Origin: Virgifigura deserti
GTDB taxonomy: Bacteria; Pseudomonadota; Alphaproteobacteria; Dongiales; Dongiaceae
DNA: 64,000 nucleotides
Assembly: GCA_003576685.1 (NCBI GenBank)
Contig: QOZR01000004.1
Location: forward strand, 1 to 64,000
Direction: 5' to 3'
In this document: one piece after another, positions 53,022 through 60,973 of the stretch
How positions within the stretch are numbered: position 1 is the first letter of the stretch
Layout: every line of letters begins with the position of its first letter
Notes under the pieces: generated by a model
The model's input: only the letters and a program-made list of their open reading frames with translations
Told to the model about the DNA's origin: nothing
Database searches by the model: none
Program-made: the position numbers and the translations under genes

Positions 53022-53468
53022 ATGCGGTATGAACTCAGCGACCGTGAGTGGGGCGTCATCAAGCCAGTGCTCTCGAACAAGCCGCGCGGCATTCCCCCTG
53101 TGCCGACAGGCGCGTTCTCAACGGCATCTTCTGGGTACTGCGGTCAGGCGCCGTGGCGCGATCTACCAGAGAGCCGTGGACTTCCGACCACTTGCTACAA
53201 TCGCTTCGTTCGATAGCGGCGGGCTGGCGTTTGGGACCGGATCATGGAGGCGCTGACCGCTGCTCATGATGCGGCAGTGCAGATGATCGATACGTCTGTC
53301 GTGCGCGTGCACCAGCACGGGGCCTGCATGGCGGGGAATAGGAAGCAACACATGGGCCGTTCGCGAGGCGGACTGACCAGCAAAGTTCACGCCATAGTTG
53401 ACGCCAACGGACTACCCGTGCGCCTCGGCCTCACTCCCGGCAAGACTCATGACAATCGGCTCTGTCCG
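53022..53468 (+). mobile_element. IS5-family transposase remnant, frameshifted and 3'-truncated
   Basis: Frame one from the ATG at 53022 reads MRYELSDREWGVIKPVLSNK, the IS5-type N-terminus, with APWRDLPE and TTCYNRFVR after frameshifts. A shifted frame from 53244 gives MEALTAAHDAAVQMIDTSVV.. with the first catalytic Asp, GRSRGGLTSKVHAIVDANGL and LTPGKTHDNRL with the second. It stops near 53465, just short of the kinase stop codon, so the Glu-containing end is lost. At least two frameshifts make it inactive. Bases 52888-53021 hold no clear terminal repeat. Confidence 0.88.
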
Positions 53469-53483
53469 GCCAACCCAACACGA

Positions 53484-54653
53484 TCAGCTACGCTCCATGG
53501 GAAAGCTCAGCACAAGCCGGGCTCCAGGAGCGTCGGACCACTCTGTCTCGGCATGAATTTGCCGAGCCAGCATGCCAATCAGCCGCATCCCCATGCCGTC
53601 CCCCTGCGCTCCGGAGGTCGTGTTGAGGCCTATACCGTTGTCCGCCAGTTCCAGCCGCGCGCGACCGGGCGGCTGTGCCTCCAAAACGATCCGGATGATG
53701 CCTGATCCCATTGGGAAGGCATATTTGAGGCTGTTGGTGAGGAACTCGTTCGCGATCAATCCGATCGAAATGGCGCGGTCATGGTCAACCGCCACGTCCG
53801 CCAGAGCGAACTCCAGCCCAATACCGTCGTCTGCTCCGACGTCATGCATTCGAAGGCGTGCGCGGCACAGCTCGCGCAGATAGTTCGCCAGGTCGACCCG
53901 CCCGACTTGCCCGCGCTTGAACAGCTGCTCATGAACCAGGCGCAGGGCATTCACCCGCTCGCGTGCGCGCTCCAGCCGCGCCCGAGTTTCCAAGCCTTCG
54001 CTTTGCCGCGCTTCCAGTGTCAGGAAGCCCATGATGACCTGCAGGTCGTTCTTGACCCGGTGCTGCAGTTCGCGCAGCAAGATTTCTCGCTCGTGGGCAA
54101 GCGTTTCCAAAAGAGCGCTGGCGCGCTGGCGTTCGACCGCGGCGGCGAGCAGGTTGGCGTAGGTCTGTAGGAAATTAATGTCATCAGCCGTGAAGCGCCG
54201 ATCCTCCGGGCTGTCCACCTCGAGAGCGCCGAATGCTTTGCCCTCGCCAGGGATCAGAACATTGACAGAGCTCTGCATGCCCGATCGGCGCACGATCGCC
54301 GAGATCTCGAACCGCGTTTCCGTCGGAATGTGGGAGATAACCGGTTCGCCCGCCTTCAAGGCGTAACCCGCCGCGGATTTCACGTCGGCTGGAACCCTGG
54401 TCATGCCTGCGACGCCTAACTCCGGTGGCAGCCCTACAGCGGCTCGTAGGAGTAACTCCTGCCCACCGGGGAGCGCCTCGAGGACCTTGGAGATCGAGGC
54501 ATCGAGTCCCCGCGCCACCAGTACGCAGGCTTGCTGCAATATCGCATCCAAGTCTGTGCTGCGTAGCGCATAGCCGCCAAACTCGGCGAGCGCTGCCTGG
54601 CGTGCCTCCCAGGCGTTGCGAACGGCACTCTCGGGATGTGTGTCCGGGCACAT
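53484..54653 (-). CDS. GAF-domain HisKA_2/HWE-type histidine kinase
   Basis: About 389 residues from the ATG at 54653 (a TTG at 54767 would extend it). The GAF sensor domain (about 20-170) has ILQQACVLVARGLDASISKVLE and FGALEVDSPEDRRFTADDINFLQTYANLLA. HisKA_2 follows with LLRELQHRVKNDLQVIMGFL (phospho-His near 200), then the compact ATPase with LIANEFLTNSLKYAFP and GDGMGMRLIGMLA. Such soluble kinases often take part in general-stress or light/redox signalling, but no EcfG or PhyR partner is present. An IS5 remnant abuts its 3' end. Confidence 0.9.
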   Translation of the reverse strand: MCPDTHPESAVRNAWEARQAALAEFGGYALRSTDLDAILQQACVLVARGLDASISKVLEALPGGQELLLRAAVGLPPELGVAGMTRVPADVKSAAGYALKAGEPVISHIPTETRFEISAIVRRSGMQSSVNVLIPGEGKAFGALEVDSPEDRRFTADDINFLQTYANLLAAAVERQRASALLETLAHEREILLRELQHRVKNDLQVIMGFLTLEARQSEGLETRARLERARERVNALRLVHEQLFKRGQVGRVDLANYLRELCRARLRMHDVGADDGIGLEFALADVAVDHDRAISIGLIANEFLTNSLKYAFPMGSGIIRIVLEAQPPGRARLELADNGIGLNTTSGAQGDGMGMRLIGMLARQIHAETEWSDAPGARLVLSFPMERS

Positions 54654-54972
54654 GAACAGAGAACGGCTGAGATGCCAGTTTGCTCCATCGACGTCCCAGA
54701 ACCACTCAAGGTGCTGCGGCCGATCAGAGCTTCCCGATTGCCTTTTTCTCTGTGTGTCTGTCTGCAACGCGCCCGCTGCACGGGGCGGCAGCGACCAGCC
54801 AGCAGCGCCTGACCACGCTTCAGCTTTGGCTCTTCGGCGACCTCGCTGACGAGCTGCTCATTCGCCGGCAGTCGAGCCTACGGTGGACGCTTTGCGGCTG
54901 AAGGTTTCTGCGCCCCGCTCGGGCCGACGCAGGCTGTGGGCAAGCTTTGCCAGGCACTCTTAACGCCGATGG
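54654..54972. other. Intergenic region between kinase and motE
   Basis: About 320 bases. The first ~115 could be coding if the kinase starts at the TTG 54767. The rest shows no gene or strong hairpin. Confidence 0.3.
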
Positions 54973-55626
54973 TTATTTCGGTATCGGAAGCTGCTGTTCC
55001 TGGGCCATTTGGAAGGTCACTTCCTTCGCCTTGCCGGGATCCATCTCGGCGAGGATCGGCGCCACCTTCCGCTCGCTCATGCGTCCGACCACCTCGAGCA
55101 GCACGTCCATCTCGAGCTGTTCGAAGATCTGGGCCGCATCCCTGGGCTTCATGTTCTCGTAGATCTTTACGAGACTCTTGAACTTCTTTTCTTCCTCGGC
55201 GTCGTGCCGTTCAACCAGGCCCTCGATCGTCGCTTGAAGAACCTTCAGCTCCTCGAGCTTCCGATCCATCCGCTGCTCCGTGGCGGCCAGCAGCGCCGCC
55301 CGCTGCTGCAGCTCCCGGTCGCGCACCTCCAACTCTTCGCGCCGCTGGGAGAGCGCTTGAAGAACCTCGATCTCCTCGTCGGTGTAGGAGAACGGGTCGA
55401 AGCGCTCGTCCACCGCGGCCGACTGGTTCGAACCGGGTTCGCCGGCCTGGACCGCGCCGGCTTCAGGGACGTTCGCCGGGGCCGACGGAGTCTGGGACGC
55501 TGTCTGGGCGGCCGTGCTGCTGCCGGCCACGACCGAGAGCTCGTACCACAGGTCGCCGACCCGAACGGTGAGAAGCAGCGCACCAACGAACAGCACCGCT
55601 GGCAGCAGGCGGGGACGAAACGGCAT
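54973..55626 (-). CDS. motE: Motility protein MotE (MgtE-N-like)
   Basis: 217 residues. An N-terminal membrane anchor (LLPAVLFVGALLLTVRVGDLW, about 7-27) precedes a Ser/Pro/Ala linker, then a long coiled coil (EEIEVLQALSQRREELEVRDRELQQRAALLAATEQRMDRKLEELK). The C-terminal MgtE-N-like segment IYENMKPRDAAQIFEQLEMDVLLEVVGRMSERKVAPILAEMDPGKAKEVT is diagnostic. In rhizobia, MotE is the periplasmic chaperone of the stator-linked MotC. It ends the fliL-fliM-DUF6468-motE run. Confidence 0.9.
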   Translation of the reverse strand: MPFRPRLLPAVLFVGALLLTVRVGDLWYELSVVAGSSTAAQTASQTPSAPANVPEAGAVQAGEPGSNQSAAVDERFDPFSYTDEEIEVLQALSQRREELEVRDRELQQRAALLAATEQRMDRKLEELKVLQATIEGLVERHDAEEEKKFKSLVKIYENMKPRDAAQIFEQLEMDVLLEVVGRMSERKVAPILAEMDPGKAKEVTFQMAQEQQLPIPK

Positions 55627-55666
55627 GATCGAGCCTCTCTCCTACATCAATGGGCAGCACGCCGCC

Positions 55667-56167
55667 TCAGCGAATCGAGGCGAGGGCCTCCAGCAGCTCC
55701 CGCTCCTCGTTGGACATCGGTCCGCCTTCGGCCTTCTCGGCAGGCCGCTGCGGAGCGCGCCTCGCGGAAGCCTCCGGCGGCCGATCCTTGGACAGCCTGT
55801 CCTTGGGTGAGGCAGGCGGGGCTGCCGCAGGCCGCTGGCCACCGTTGCGCGCCCGCGAGATCGACGCCTCGAGCTGATCGGCAAGGCCGGTCGCCTTGTC
55901 GACCATGAAGGCCAGATCCTCGCGCAGGCCGCGGCTGCGGTCGACCGTCGCCTGCAGCTCCTGCCCCTCCGCCGCGGCGGCGGCCTTGACGTTCGCAAGG
56001 CTCCGATCCGCCTGCTCGGTCGCCTGGGTGAAGCGGGCGATCAGCGTCTCGAACTCCTGACGGGAGTCGCGCAGCTGCCCGAGCCGCTTATGGAGACGCG
56101 CGACATAGATAAGCGTCACCAGCAACAGGACGGCGAGAAGACCGTCGACGACAAGGCTCCACTCCAT
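55667..56167 (-). CDS. DUF6468 flagellar-locus protein
   Basis: 166 residues: one N-terminal membrane helix (LVVDGLLAVLLLVTLIYVARL, about 5-25), a coiled-coil region (RQEFETLIARFTQATEQADRS, AAAEGQELQATVDRSRGLREDLAFMVDKATGLADQLEASI), a Pro-rich spacer and a short acidic helix NEERELLEALASIR at the end. It is regularly found between fliM and motE in alphaproteobacteria. Function unknown; topology suggests a membrane-anchored structural helper of the motor. Confidence 0.8.
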   Translation of the reverse strand: MEWSLVVDGLLAVLLLVTLIYVARLHKRLGQLRDSRQEFETLIARFTQATEQADRSLANVKAAAAAEGQELQATVDRSRGLREDLAFMVDKATGLADQLEASISRARNGGQRPAAAPPASPKDRLSKDRPPEASARRAPQRPAEKAEGGPMSNEERELLEALASIR

Positions 56168-56227
56168 ACCACCCTCCCCTTCAGTGGTGGTTCCAACGCT
56201 GGGTTCCCAAGCGTTGCGATCAGACTA

Positions 56228-57328
56228 CTAGCGCATCAGCCGGTCGGAGACGCGAACCGCGATCAAGCCGCTCTTCCGGCCCATCTGCCCCTTCAACATC
56301 TCGATGTCGCCGCAGCGGAGGGCAATCGGAGAGGTCGGCTTGCAATTCAGCTCGATGTGGGTGCCGACCTTCCAGTCCAGTACGTCCCCCAGCGACAGGT
56401 CGAACTCGTCGAGCACCGCGTCGATCTTCACTTCCGTCTGCCAGAGCTCGCCCGTCAGATGGGTCTCCCAGATCGAGTCGCGGCCGAACTTCTCGCCCAT
56501 GAACATCTGCAGCAGCAGCTCGCGCACCGGTTCCAGCGTCGCATAGGGCAGCAGCAGCTCGAGCCGGCCGCCGCGGTCCTCCATATCGACCCGAAGGCGC
56601 GCGAGGACCGCCGCATTGGCGTGGCGCGCGATGGTCGCGAAGCGCGGGTTGGTCTCCAGCCGCTCGAAGTGGAAGGTCACCGGCGAGAGCGGATCGAACG
56701 TCGCCGACAGGTCGTTGAGCACGACGCTGATCATGCGCTCGACCAAGTTCCGCTCGATGGTCGTGTAGGGCCGTCCCTCGATCCGCATCGCCGCGGTGCC
56801 GCGGCGGCCGCCGAGGAGAACATCGACGATCGAGTAGGTCAGCGCGCTGTCGACCGTGAGCAGCCCGAAATTGTCCCATTCATCGGCCTTGAAGACCCCG
56901 AGCATCGCCGGCAGCGGAATCGAGTTCAGATAATCGCCGAAGCGGATCGAGGTGATGCTGTCGAGCGACACCTCGACATTGTCGGAAGTGAAGTTGCGCA
57001 GGCTCGTCGACATCATGCGGACCAAGCGGTCGAAGACCACCTCGAGCATCGGCAGGCGCTCGTAGGAAACGAGGGCGCTGTTGATGATGGCCTGGATGCC
57101 GGACCGATCGTCGTCGCCGTCCGCGCCGTCCTTGAGGCCGAGCAGGCTGTCGATCTCGTCTTGGTCGAGAATGCGCGTGGAGCCGGCGGAGGGGCCGGCG
57201 GAAAGGCCGCCGGTTTCGCCATCGGAACCCGGCCCATCGGAACCCGGCTCGTCGGCCGCCATTGCCTCCCATTCGGCGGCGGCCCGCTCCTCTTCGCTCA
57301 GATCCTGGTTGTCGGAAGACTCCGTCAT
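56228..57328 (-). CDS. fliM: Flagellar motor switch protein FliM
   Basis: C-ring protein of 366 residues that binds CheY-P. The N-terminus includes ILDQDEIDSLLG (about 52-63), the CheY-binding peptide, displaced inwards by a 50-residue Glu/Gly/Ser-rich leader that is longer than usual. The CheC-like middle domain has LPMLEVVFDRLVRMMSTSLRNFTSDNVEVSLDSI and GGRRGTAAMRIEGRPYTTIE. The C-terminal SpoA domain has LSLGDVLDWKVGTHIELN. It is 10 bases after fliL. Confidence 0.96.
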   Translation of the reverse strand: MTESSDNQDLSEEERAAAEWEAMAADEPGSDGPGSDGETGGLSAGPSAGSTRILDQDEIDSLLGLKDGADGDDDRSGIQAIINSALVSYERLPMLEVVFDRLVRMMSTSLRNFTSDNVEVSLDSITSIRFGDYLNSIPLPAMLGVFKADEWDNFGLLTVDSALTYSIVDVLLGGRRGTAAMRIEGRPYTTIERNLVERMISVVLNDLSATFDPLSPVTFHFERLETNPRFATIARHANAAVLARLRVDMEDRGGRLELLLPYATLEPVRELLLQMFMGEKFGRDSIWETHLTGELWQTEVKIDAVLDEFDLSLGDVLDWKVGTHIELNCKPTSPIALRCGDIEMLKGQMGRKSGLIAVRVSDRLMR

Positions 57329-57338
57329 TGCCGTACCG

Positions 57339-57854
57339 CTATTGAACGAGCATTTCCTTGAACAGCACGTCCCGGATCACGACCGGTTCCGCCGCCGCGT
57401 TGACCCGGAGCAGCAGCTCCTCCCGCAGCCGATAGAGGCCGGCGGAGCCCCGCAGGTCTTCGATGCGCAACTCGCGAAGATAGACCTGAAAGCTGTCGAC
57501 GATCCGCGGCAGCACTCTCTCGATATGATGGACGGACTGGGCGTCCGTGAGCTCCAGGCTGACCCTGAGCTTCAGGTAGTTCGGCCTTTTCCCGCCCGAA
57601 TTCAGATTCACCAGCAGTTCCGGGAGCTCATAAAAGACGCTCGGGCCGGACCGCACCTCCTCGCTCGACGCGGCGCCGCCACGCAGCAGGTCGTCGGCCA
57701 GGCCGGTAACCTGCAGAGTGACGCCCCCGCCAATCAGGAGCAACAAGGGCAGCAGGATGAAAAGCACGAGTCGCTTGCCGGACAGGCCAGAGTCACGCGG
57801 CCTTGTTTCAATCTCGACATCCTCGCCAGCAGCGTCCGTCGCCTGCGTCGACAT
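57339..57854 (-). CDS. fliL: Flagellar basal body protein FliL
   Basis: 171 residues: cytoplasmic acidic N-tail, one membrane helix (LVLFILLPLLLLIGGGVTLQVTGL, about 29-52) and a periplasmic stomatin-like domain (FYELPELLVNLNSGGKRPNYLKLRVSLEL, then IVDSFQVYLRELRIEDLRGSAGLYRLREELLLRVN, VIRDVLFKEMLVQ). It surrounds and supports stator units. First gene of the fliL-fliM-DUF6468-motE operon; the fliL-flgF neighbourhood usual in this group is interrupted here by 3.8 kb. Confidence 0.95.
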   Translation of the reverse strand: MSTQATDAAGEDVEIETRPRDSGLSGKRLVLFILLPLLLLIGGGVTLQVTGLADDLLRGGAASSEEVRSGPSVFYELPELLVNLNSGGKRPNYLKLRVSLELTDAQSVHHIERVLPRIVDSFQVYLRELRIEDLRGSAGLYRLREELLLRVNAAAEPVVIRDVLFKEMLVQ

Positions 57855-58040
57855 TTCTTGCCTTTTCCATGAGTAAGGGCGGTGTCGGCCGCCCCATTCC
57901 CTGAGGGAACACCGAGCCTAGCGAGCGTTGGTTAAGATCTCATTGAAGCAGCCGACAACTGCGCCGATCCGGAACCCTCGGCGTCGCCGGCCCATGATTC
58001 GCGCCGCAGACTGCCTGTCCGTGCCCCCAGTGTCCAGCGC

Positions 58041-58070
58041 CTGATCCGATCACAGCGAACCGATGTGATC
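58041..58070. repeat. Palindromic repeat family B copy 4 (decayed)
   Basis: CTGATCCGATCACAGCGAAC, then CGATGTGATC. GATCACA and TGTGATC arms pair around CG..CG. It shares CTGATCCGATCACA with the copy after ilvD. It lies upstream of fliL and ahead of the lipoprotein pair. The rest of 57855-58157 shows no gene. Confidence 0.6.
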
Positions 58071-58157
58071 AGACTAACCTGCACCGAATTAACAGAAGTT
58101 TTAGATCCTCCGCCTTAGATGCGACAGGTTAGCCAGCAAGGAGCCAGGGAGGCCCCC

Positions 58158-58712
58158 ATGATTCGACGTTGCATCTCATCCATCGCCGCAACTTTGCTGC
58201 TTCTGCTCGTCACCGCCTGCGCGTCGGTCGAGCCCGTGGACCCGAACGACCCGAACCTGTCCTTGATCTATGGCTATCTGGACATGGAAGACGCGCCGAC
58301 GAGCGCCGACTGGGTCTCCATAATGCACTATGACGGCAACAGCGAAAGCTATCAGGTTCCGGCCGAGGACGGGGTCTTCTATCACGTCGGTGTCGTTCCC
58401 GGCCCCTATCAGGTGGATACCTTCGGCGGCGACCATTTCTGGAACGGCCCGCACATCTACGATTTCGGCTCGAACGGCCGCAACGAGACCGCCATCAAAG
58501 TCGGCCCCCCCGGCGTCTACTTCTTGGGGGCGCACAGATATGTCGAGGTTCCGACCGGCTGGCTGGAGCAGTCGAAGTTCACGATGGAACCGACCGACAC
58601 CCCGTCGGAGCGGGAGATCCTGACCAAGCTGCTGCAGCTCCTGCGGGAGAACAACCCCGAATATACCCGCCAGATCGCGCTGGTCGAACAGCGCCTTGAG
58701 CAGATCCAGTAG
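58158..58712 (+). CDS. Unknown lipoprotein 1
   Basis: 184 residues. A lipoprotein signal, MIRRCISSIAATLLLLLVTA with lipobox LVTAC (Cys21), is followed by a beta-rich domain with many aromatic and Gly residues (LSLIYGYLDMEDAPTSADWVSIMHY, YHVGVVPGPYQVDTFGGDHFWNG) and a C-terminal helical tail (LTKLLQLLRENNPEYTRQIALVEQRLEQI). GGGAGG precedes the ATG. It lies 24 bases before a second lipoprotein, so both probably act together in the envelope. No family is recognised; the middle part is reminiscent of carboxypeptidase-regulatory or DUF2846-like beta sandwiches. Confidence 0.75.
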   Translation: MIRRCISSIAATLLLLLVTACASVEPVDPNDPNLSLIYGYLDMEDAPTSADWVSIMHYDGNSESYQVPAEDGVFYHVGVVPGPYQVDTFGGDHFWNGPHIYDFGSNGRNETAIKVGPPGVYFLGAHRYVEVPTGWLEQSKFTMEPTDTPSEREILTKLLQLLRENNPEYTRQIALVEQRLEQIQ

Positions 58713-58736
58713 GCAACTTCAGTAGGGAGAGACGAC

Positions 58737-59360
58737 ATGGGCAATTTCACCGCGAAATTGGCGCCGGCCCTCCTGCTTGCCGCCGCCACCCTTGGCGGTT
58801 GCGCCGTCACCATGCCGGAGAAGGAGATCGCGACGCTCTCGGAAGTCGAGCCCGGCTCAGTCCTGGTCGTGGGCGCCGTGGAAGTCGTTCCGCCGCTTCG
58901 GCCGGGCGAAAAGCAGCTCGACATTCCCAACGACATCTTCGGCATGGAGGAGATGATCAGCAACCGCGCCTGGCTCACGATCGGCAGCTCGCCGGCCACG
59001 CCGATCGACAAAGGCGAGGTCACGATCAATCCGGAGCTCGGCCAGACCTACTTCTTCGCCGTCCCGAAGGACGCGCCCTATATGGTCGGCGGCTATGTGA
59101 TGATCGACTACCAGCATATACAGAATACCATGGTGCGTGACAGGCGAATTTCGATCCCCGGCACATTGCGGCTCGATATCCGCCCCGACGACGAGGCAAT
59201 CTATGTCGGCACCATCCGCGTGAAGCGCGACGATTTCAACGAGGTGATCGACGCCGCCCTGGTCGACGACTACCAGCACGCCGCCGCCGAGTTCAAGAAA
59301 CGCTTCGGCACCGAAGCCCGGCTGCGCAAGGCCATGTTCCAGACGACGGCATCCCGCTAG
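58737..59360 (+). CDS. Unknown lipoprotein 2
   Basis: 207 residues with signal MGNFTAKLAPALLLAAATLG and lipobox LGGC (Cys22). The body is beta-rich: EPGSVLVVGAVEVVPPLRPGE, INPELGQTYFFAVPKDAPYMVGGYVMI, then RRISIPGTLRLDIRPDDEAIYVGTIRVKRDDF. YVGTIRVKRDDF and the FFAVP strand are like those of its neighbour, hinting at shared fold. GTAGGGAGAG precedes the ATG. It ends in a family B repeat that overlaps the stop. Confidence 0.75.
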   Translation: MGNFTAKLAPALLLAAATLGGCAVTMPEKEIATLSEVEPGSVLVVGAVEVVPPLRPGEKQLDIPNDIFGMEEMISNRAWLTIGSSPATPIDKGEVTINPELGQTYFFAVPKDAPYMVGGYVMIDYQHIQNTMVRDRRISIPGTLRLDIRPDDEAIYVGTIRVKRDDFNEVIDAALVDDYQHAAAEFKKRFGTEARLRKAMFQTTASR

Positions 59361-59432
59361 AGCGCGAGCCGCTCAGGTTGGATCAACCTGAGCGGTGAAT
59401 CGCCCTCTACTTCAAATGATTAGAGACCGATT
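59357..59432. repeat. Palindromic repeat family B copy 5
   Basis: CTAGAGCGCGAG, then perfect 12-bp stem CCGCTCAGGTTG (59369-59380) / CAACCTGAGCGG (59384-59395), loop GAT, then TGAATCGCCCTCTACTTCAA and ATGATTAGAGA. It is the reverse orientation of copies 2 and 3. One compensating change on each side of the stem (A to C, T to G) keeps pairing, so the structure is under constraint. Confidence 0.8.
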
Positions 59433-59483
59433 CAGCTTCCGAGGTTCGGCACATTGCTTGTGCCGAACTTCGGATTCTTCACG

Positions 59484-60203
59484 CTAGGCGTCGAGGATCG
59501 GAGCGAAGCCGCCGTAGATCATCCGGCGGCCGTCGAACGGCATATTGTCCTTGTCCGGCTGCATGCGCGGGTCGGCCATCACCTTCTTCCACCCTTCGTC
59601 GCGGACTTCCTTCGATGGCCATTCGATCCAGGAATAGACGACCTTCTCTTCGCCCGTGGCCTTCACCGCGCCCTTGAAGTCGGTGACCTTGCCGTCGGGG
59701 ACGTCGTCGCCCCATGCTTCGACGACGCGCGTGGCGCCGTACTCCTTGAACACCGCCGCGGCTTTGGTCGCCATGTCCTGGTAAGCGTCCTTGTTGCCGG
59801 CCGGAACCGGCAGCAGGAAGCCATCGGCATAGCCCATCTTGCCCCCGGTGCCCTCGTCGACAATGGAGGTGAATCCGCCGAAGATCATCCGCTGGCCGTC
59901 GAAGGGCATCGTCGCGCCCATCTCCTTCATGCGCGGGTCGCTCATGATCTTCTCGTTCGCCGCGTCGCGCGCCTCCTTGGTGGGATATTCAAACCAGGAG
60001 AAGATGACGACTTCATCTTGCTTCGCCTTCACCGCGCCCCTGAAGTCGGTAACCTTGCCCTCGGGCACGTCGTCGCCCCATGTTTCGACCATACGGGTCG
60101 CGCCGAACTCCCTGAACAGCGGCGCGGCGTCGGCGGCGTGCTTGCGATAGGCTTCCTTGTTCGCGGCGGGCACCGCGGCGACGAATCCTTCGATATAGGC
60201 CAT
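59484..60203 (-). CDS. Tandem-duplicated DUF1428 protein
   Basis: 239 residues made of two DUF1428 units. Unit one (1-117) starts MAYIEGFVAAVPAANKEAYR and unit two (123-237) starts GYADGFLLPVPAGNKDAYQD. Each contains a WGDDVPxGKVTDFxGAVKA stretch, a W-x-E/Y-W/P-SK/TK-E segment, DPRMxxxxxxMPFDGxRMIxGGF. DUF1428 proteins are normally single-unit, dimeric, ferredoxin-like; this fusion would make the dimer intramolecular. The ATG at 60203 has GGAGAG upstream. It lies 29 bases after the GST gene and is co-transcribed with it. Confidence 0.9.
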   Translation of the reverse strand: MAYIEGFVAAVPAANKEAYRKHAADAAPLFREFGATRMVETWGDDVPEGKVTDFRGAVKAKQDEVVIFSWFEYPTKEARDAANEKIMSDPRMKEMGATMPFDGQRMIFGGFTSIVDEGTGGKMGYADGFLLPVPAGNKDAYQDMATKAAAVFKEYGATRVVEAWGDDVPDGKVTDFKGAVKATGEEKVVYSWIEWPSKEVRDEGWKKVMADPRMQPDKDNMPFDGRRMIYGGFAPILDA

Positions 60204-60232
60204 TGCTTCTCTCCTGCCTGGTTTAATGCCGG

Positions 60233-60910
60233 TCAGACTGTTTCGGTGAGAGGTGTTTCCTCGAAAGCGGCGAGCTGGGCCTCCAACGCCCGCTGGAAGG
60301 CGGGCCTTGCCTCGCAACGCGCCTGATATTCGGCGAGATTGGGATATTCGGCGACGAGAGCGGTGTGGCGAAGGATGCGCAGAACCGTCGTCATCATCAG
60401 ATCGCCGACAGTGAAGCGGTCTTCCAGATAATCCCGCTCTCCGAGCCATGCCGAAAGCCGACCGAGGCGCTCGCGCACATTCCTTTCCGCCTCCGGGCGG
60501 CGGGCGCGCGCCCAGTCGGCGCCGGCGTTGAAGATGTCGATATTGACGAGTTCCGCGATCATTGGCTCGATGCTGTTGAGCGCCGCGACGACCCACGACA
60601 TCGCCCGCGCCCGCCCGGCCGGATCGCGCGGCATCAGCACCTCCGATCGCTCAGCGATGTGAAGGACGATCGCACCGGTCTCAAACATGTGGATGTCGCC
60701 CTCGTTGTAGATCGGCACCTGGCCAAAGGGCTGTTCGCGAAGATAGGCCTCGGGGCGTTCGTTCTTCGCATCGAGCAGCCGCTCGCGATAGGCGCACCCT
60801 GCTTCCTCCAGCGCCCAGCGGACGCGCAGGTCGCGGACCTGGCCCTTGGCGAAGGAAGGCACCCAGTTGAAAGCGCTGACTTCGATCTCGGCGTTGGGAT
60901 CGACGGGCAT
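60233..60910 (-). CDS. Glutathione S-transferase
   Basis: 225 residues. The thioredoxin-like N-domain starts EVSAFNWVPSFAKGQVRDLRVRWALEEAG, with the usual PFGQVPIYNEGDIHMFETGAIVLHIAE (cis-Pro and Glu-Thr/Ser glutathione contacts). The helical C-domain has DYLEDRFTVGDLMMTTVLRIL with the conserved N-cap Asp. The ATG at 60910 has GAGAGGAGA upstream; an earlier in-frame start would cross the MarR operator. Divergent from the MarR gene, which probably represses it. Confidence 0.92.
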   Translation of the reverse strand: MPVDPNAEIEVSAFNWVPSFAKGQVRDLRVRWALEEAGCAYRERLLDAKNERPEAYLREQPFGQVPIYNEGDIHMFETGAIVLHIAERSEVLMPRDPAGRARAMSWVVAALNSIEPMIAELVNIDIFNAGADWARARRPEAERNVRERLGRLSAWLGERDYLEDRFTVGDLMMTTVLRILRHTALVAEYPNLAEYQARCEARPAFQRALEAQLAAFEETPLTETV

Positions 60911-60948
60911 GACGGTCTCCTCTCTCGGTCGCCGGGCCTTGACGGAAT

Positions 60949-60964
60949 ATGTTGATATCAACAT
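60949..60964. promoter_or_regulatory. MarR-type operator, perfect 16-bp palindrome
   Basis: ATGTTGATATCAACAT lies midway between the divergent GST and MarR starts (38 and 9 bases away). It sits between a TTGACG (60939-60944) and a TATAAG (60966-60971), which read like -35 and -10 elements of the marR promoter although the spacing (21) is long. Perfect symmetry and location fit a MarR dimer site controlling both directions. Confidence 0.75.
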
Positions 60965-60973
60965 TTATAAGGC

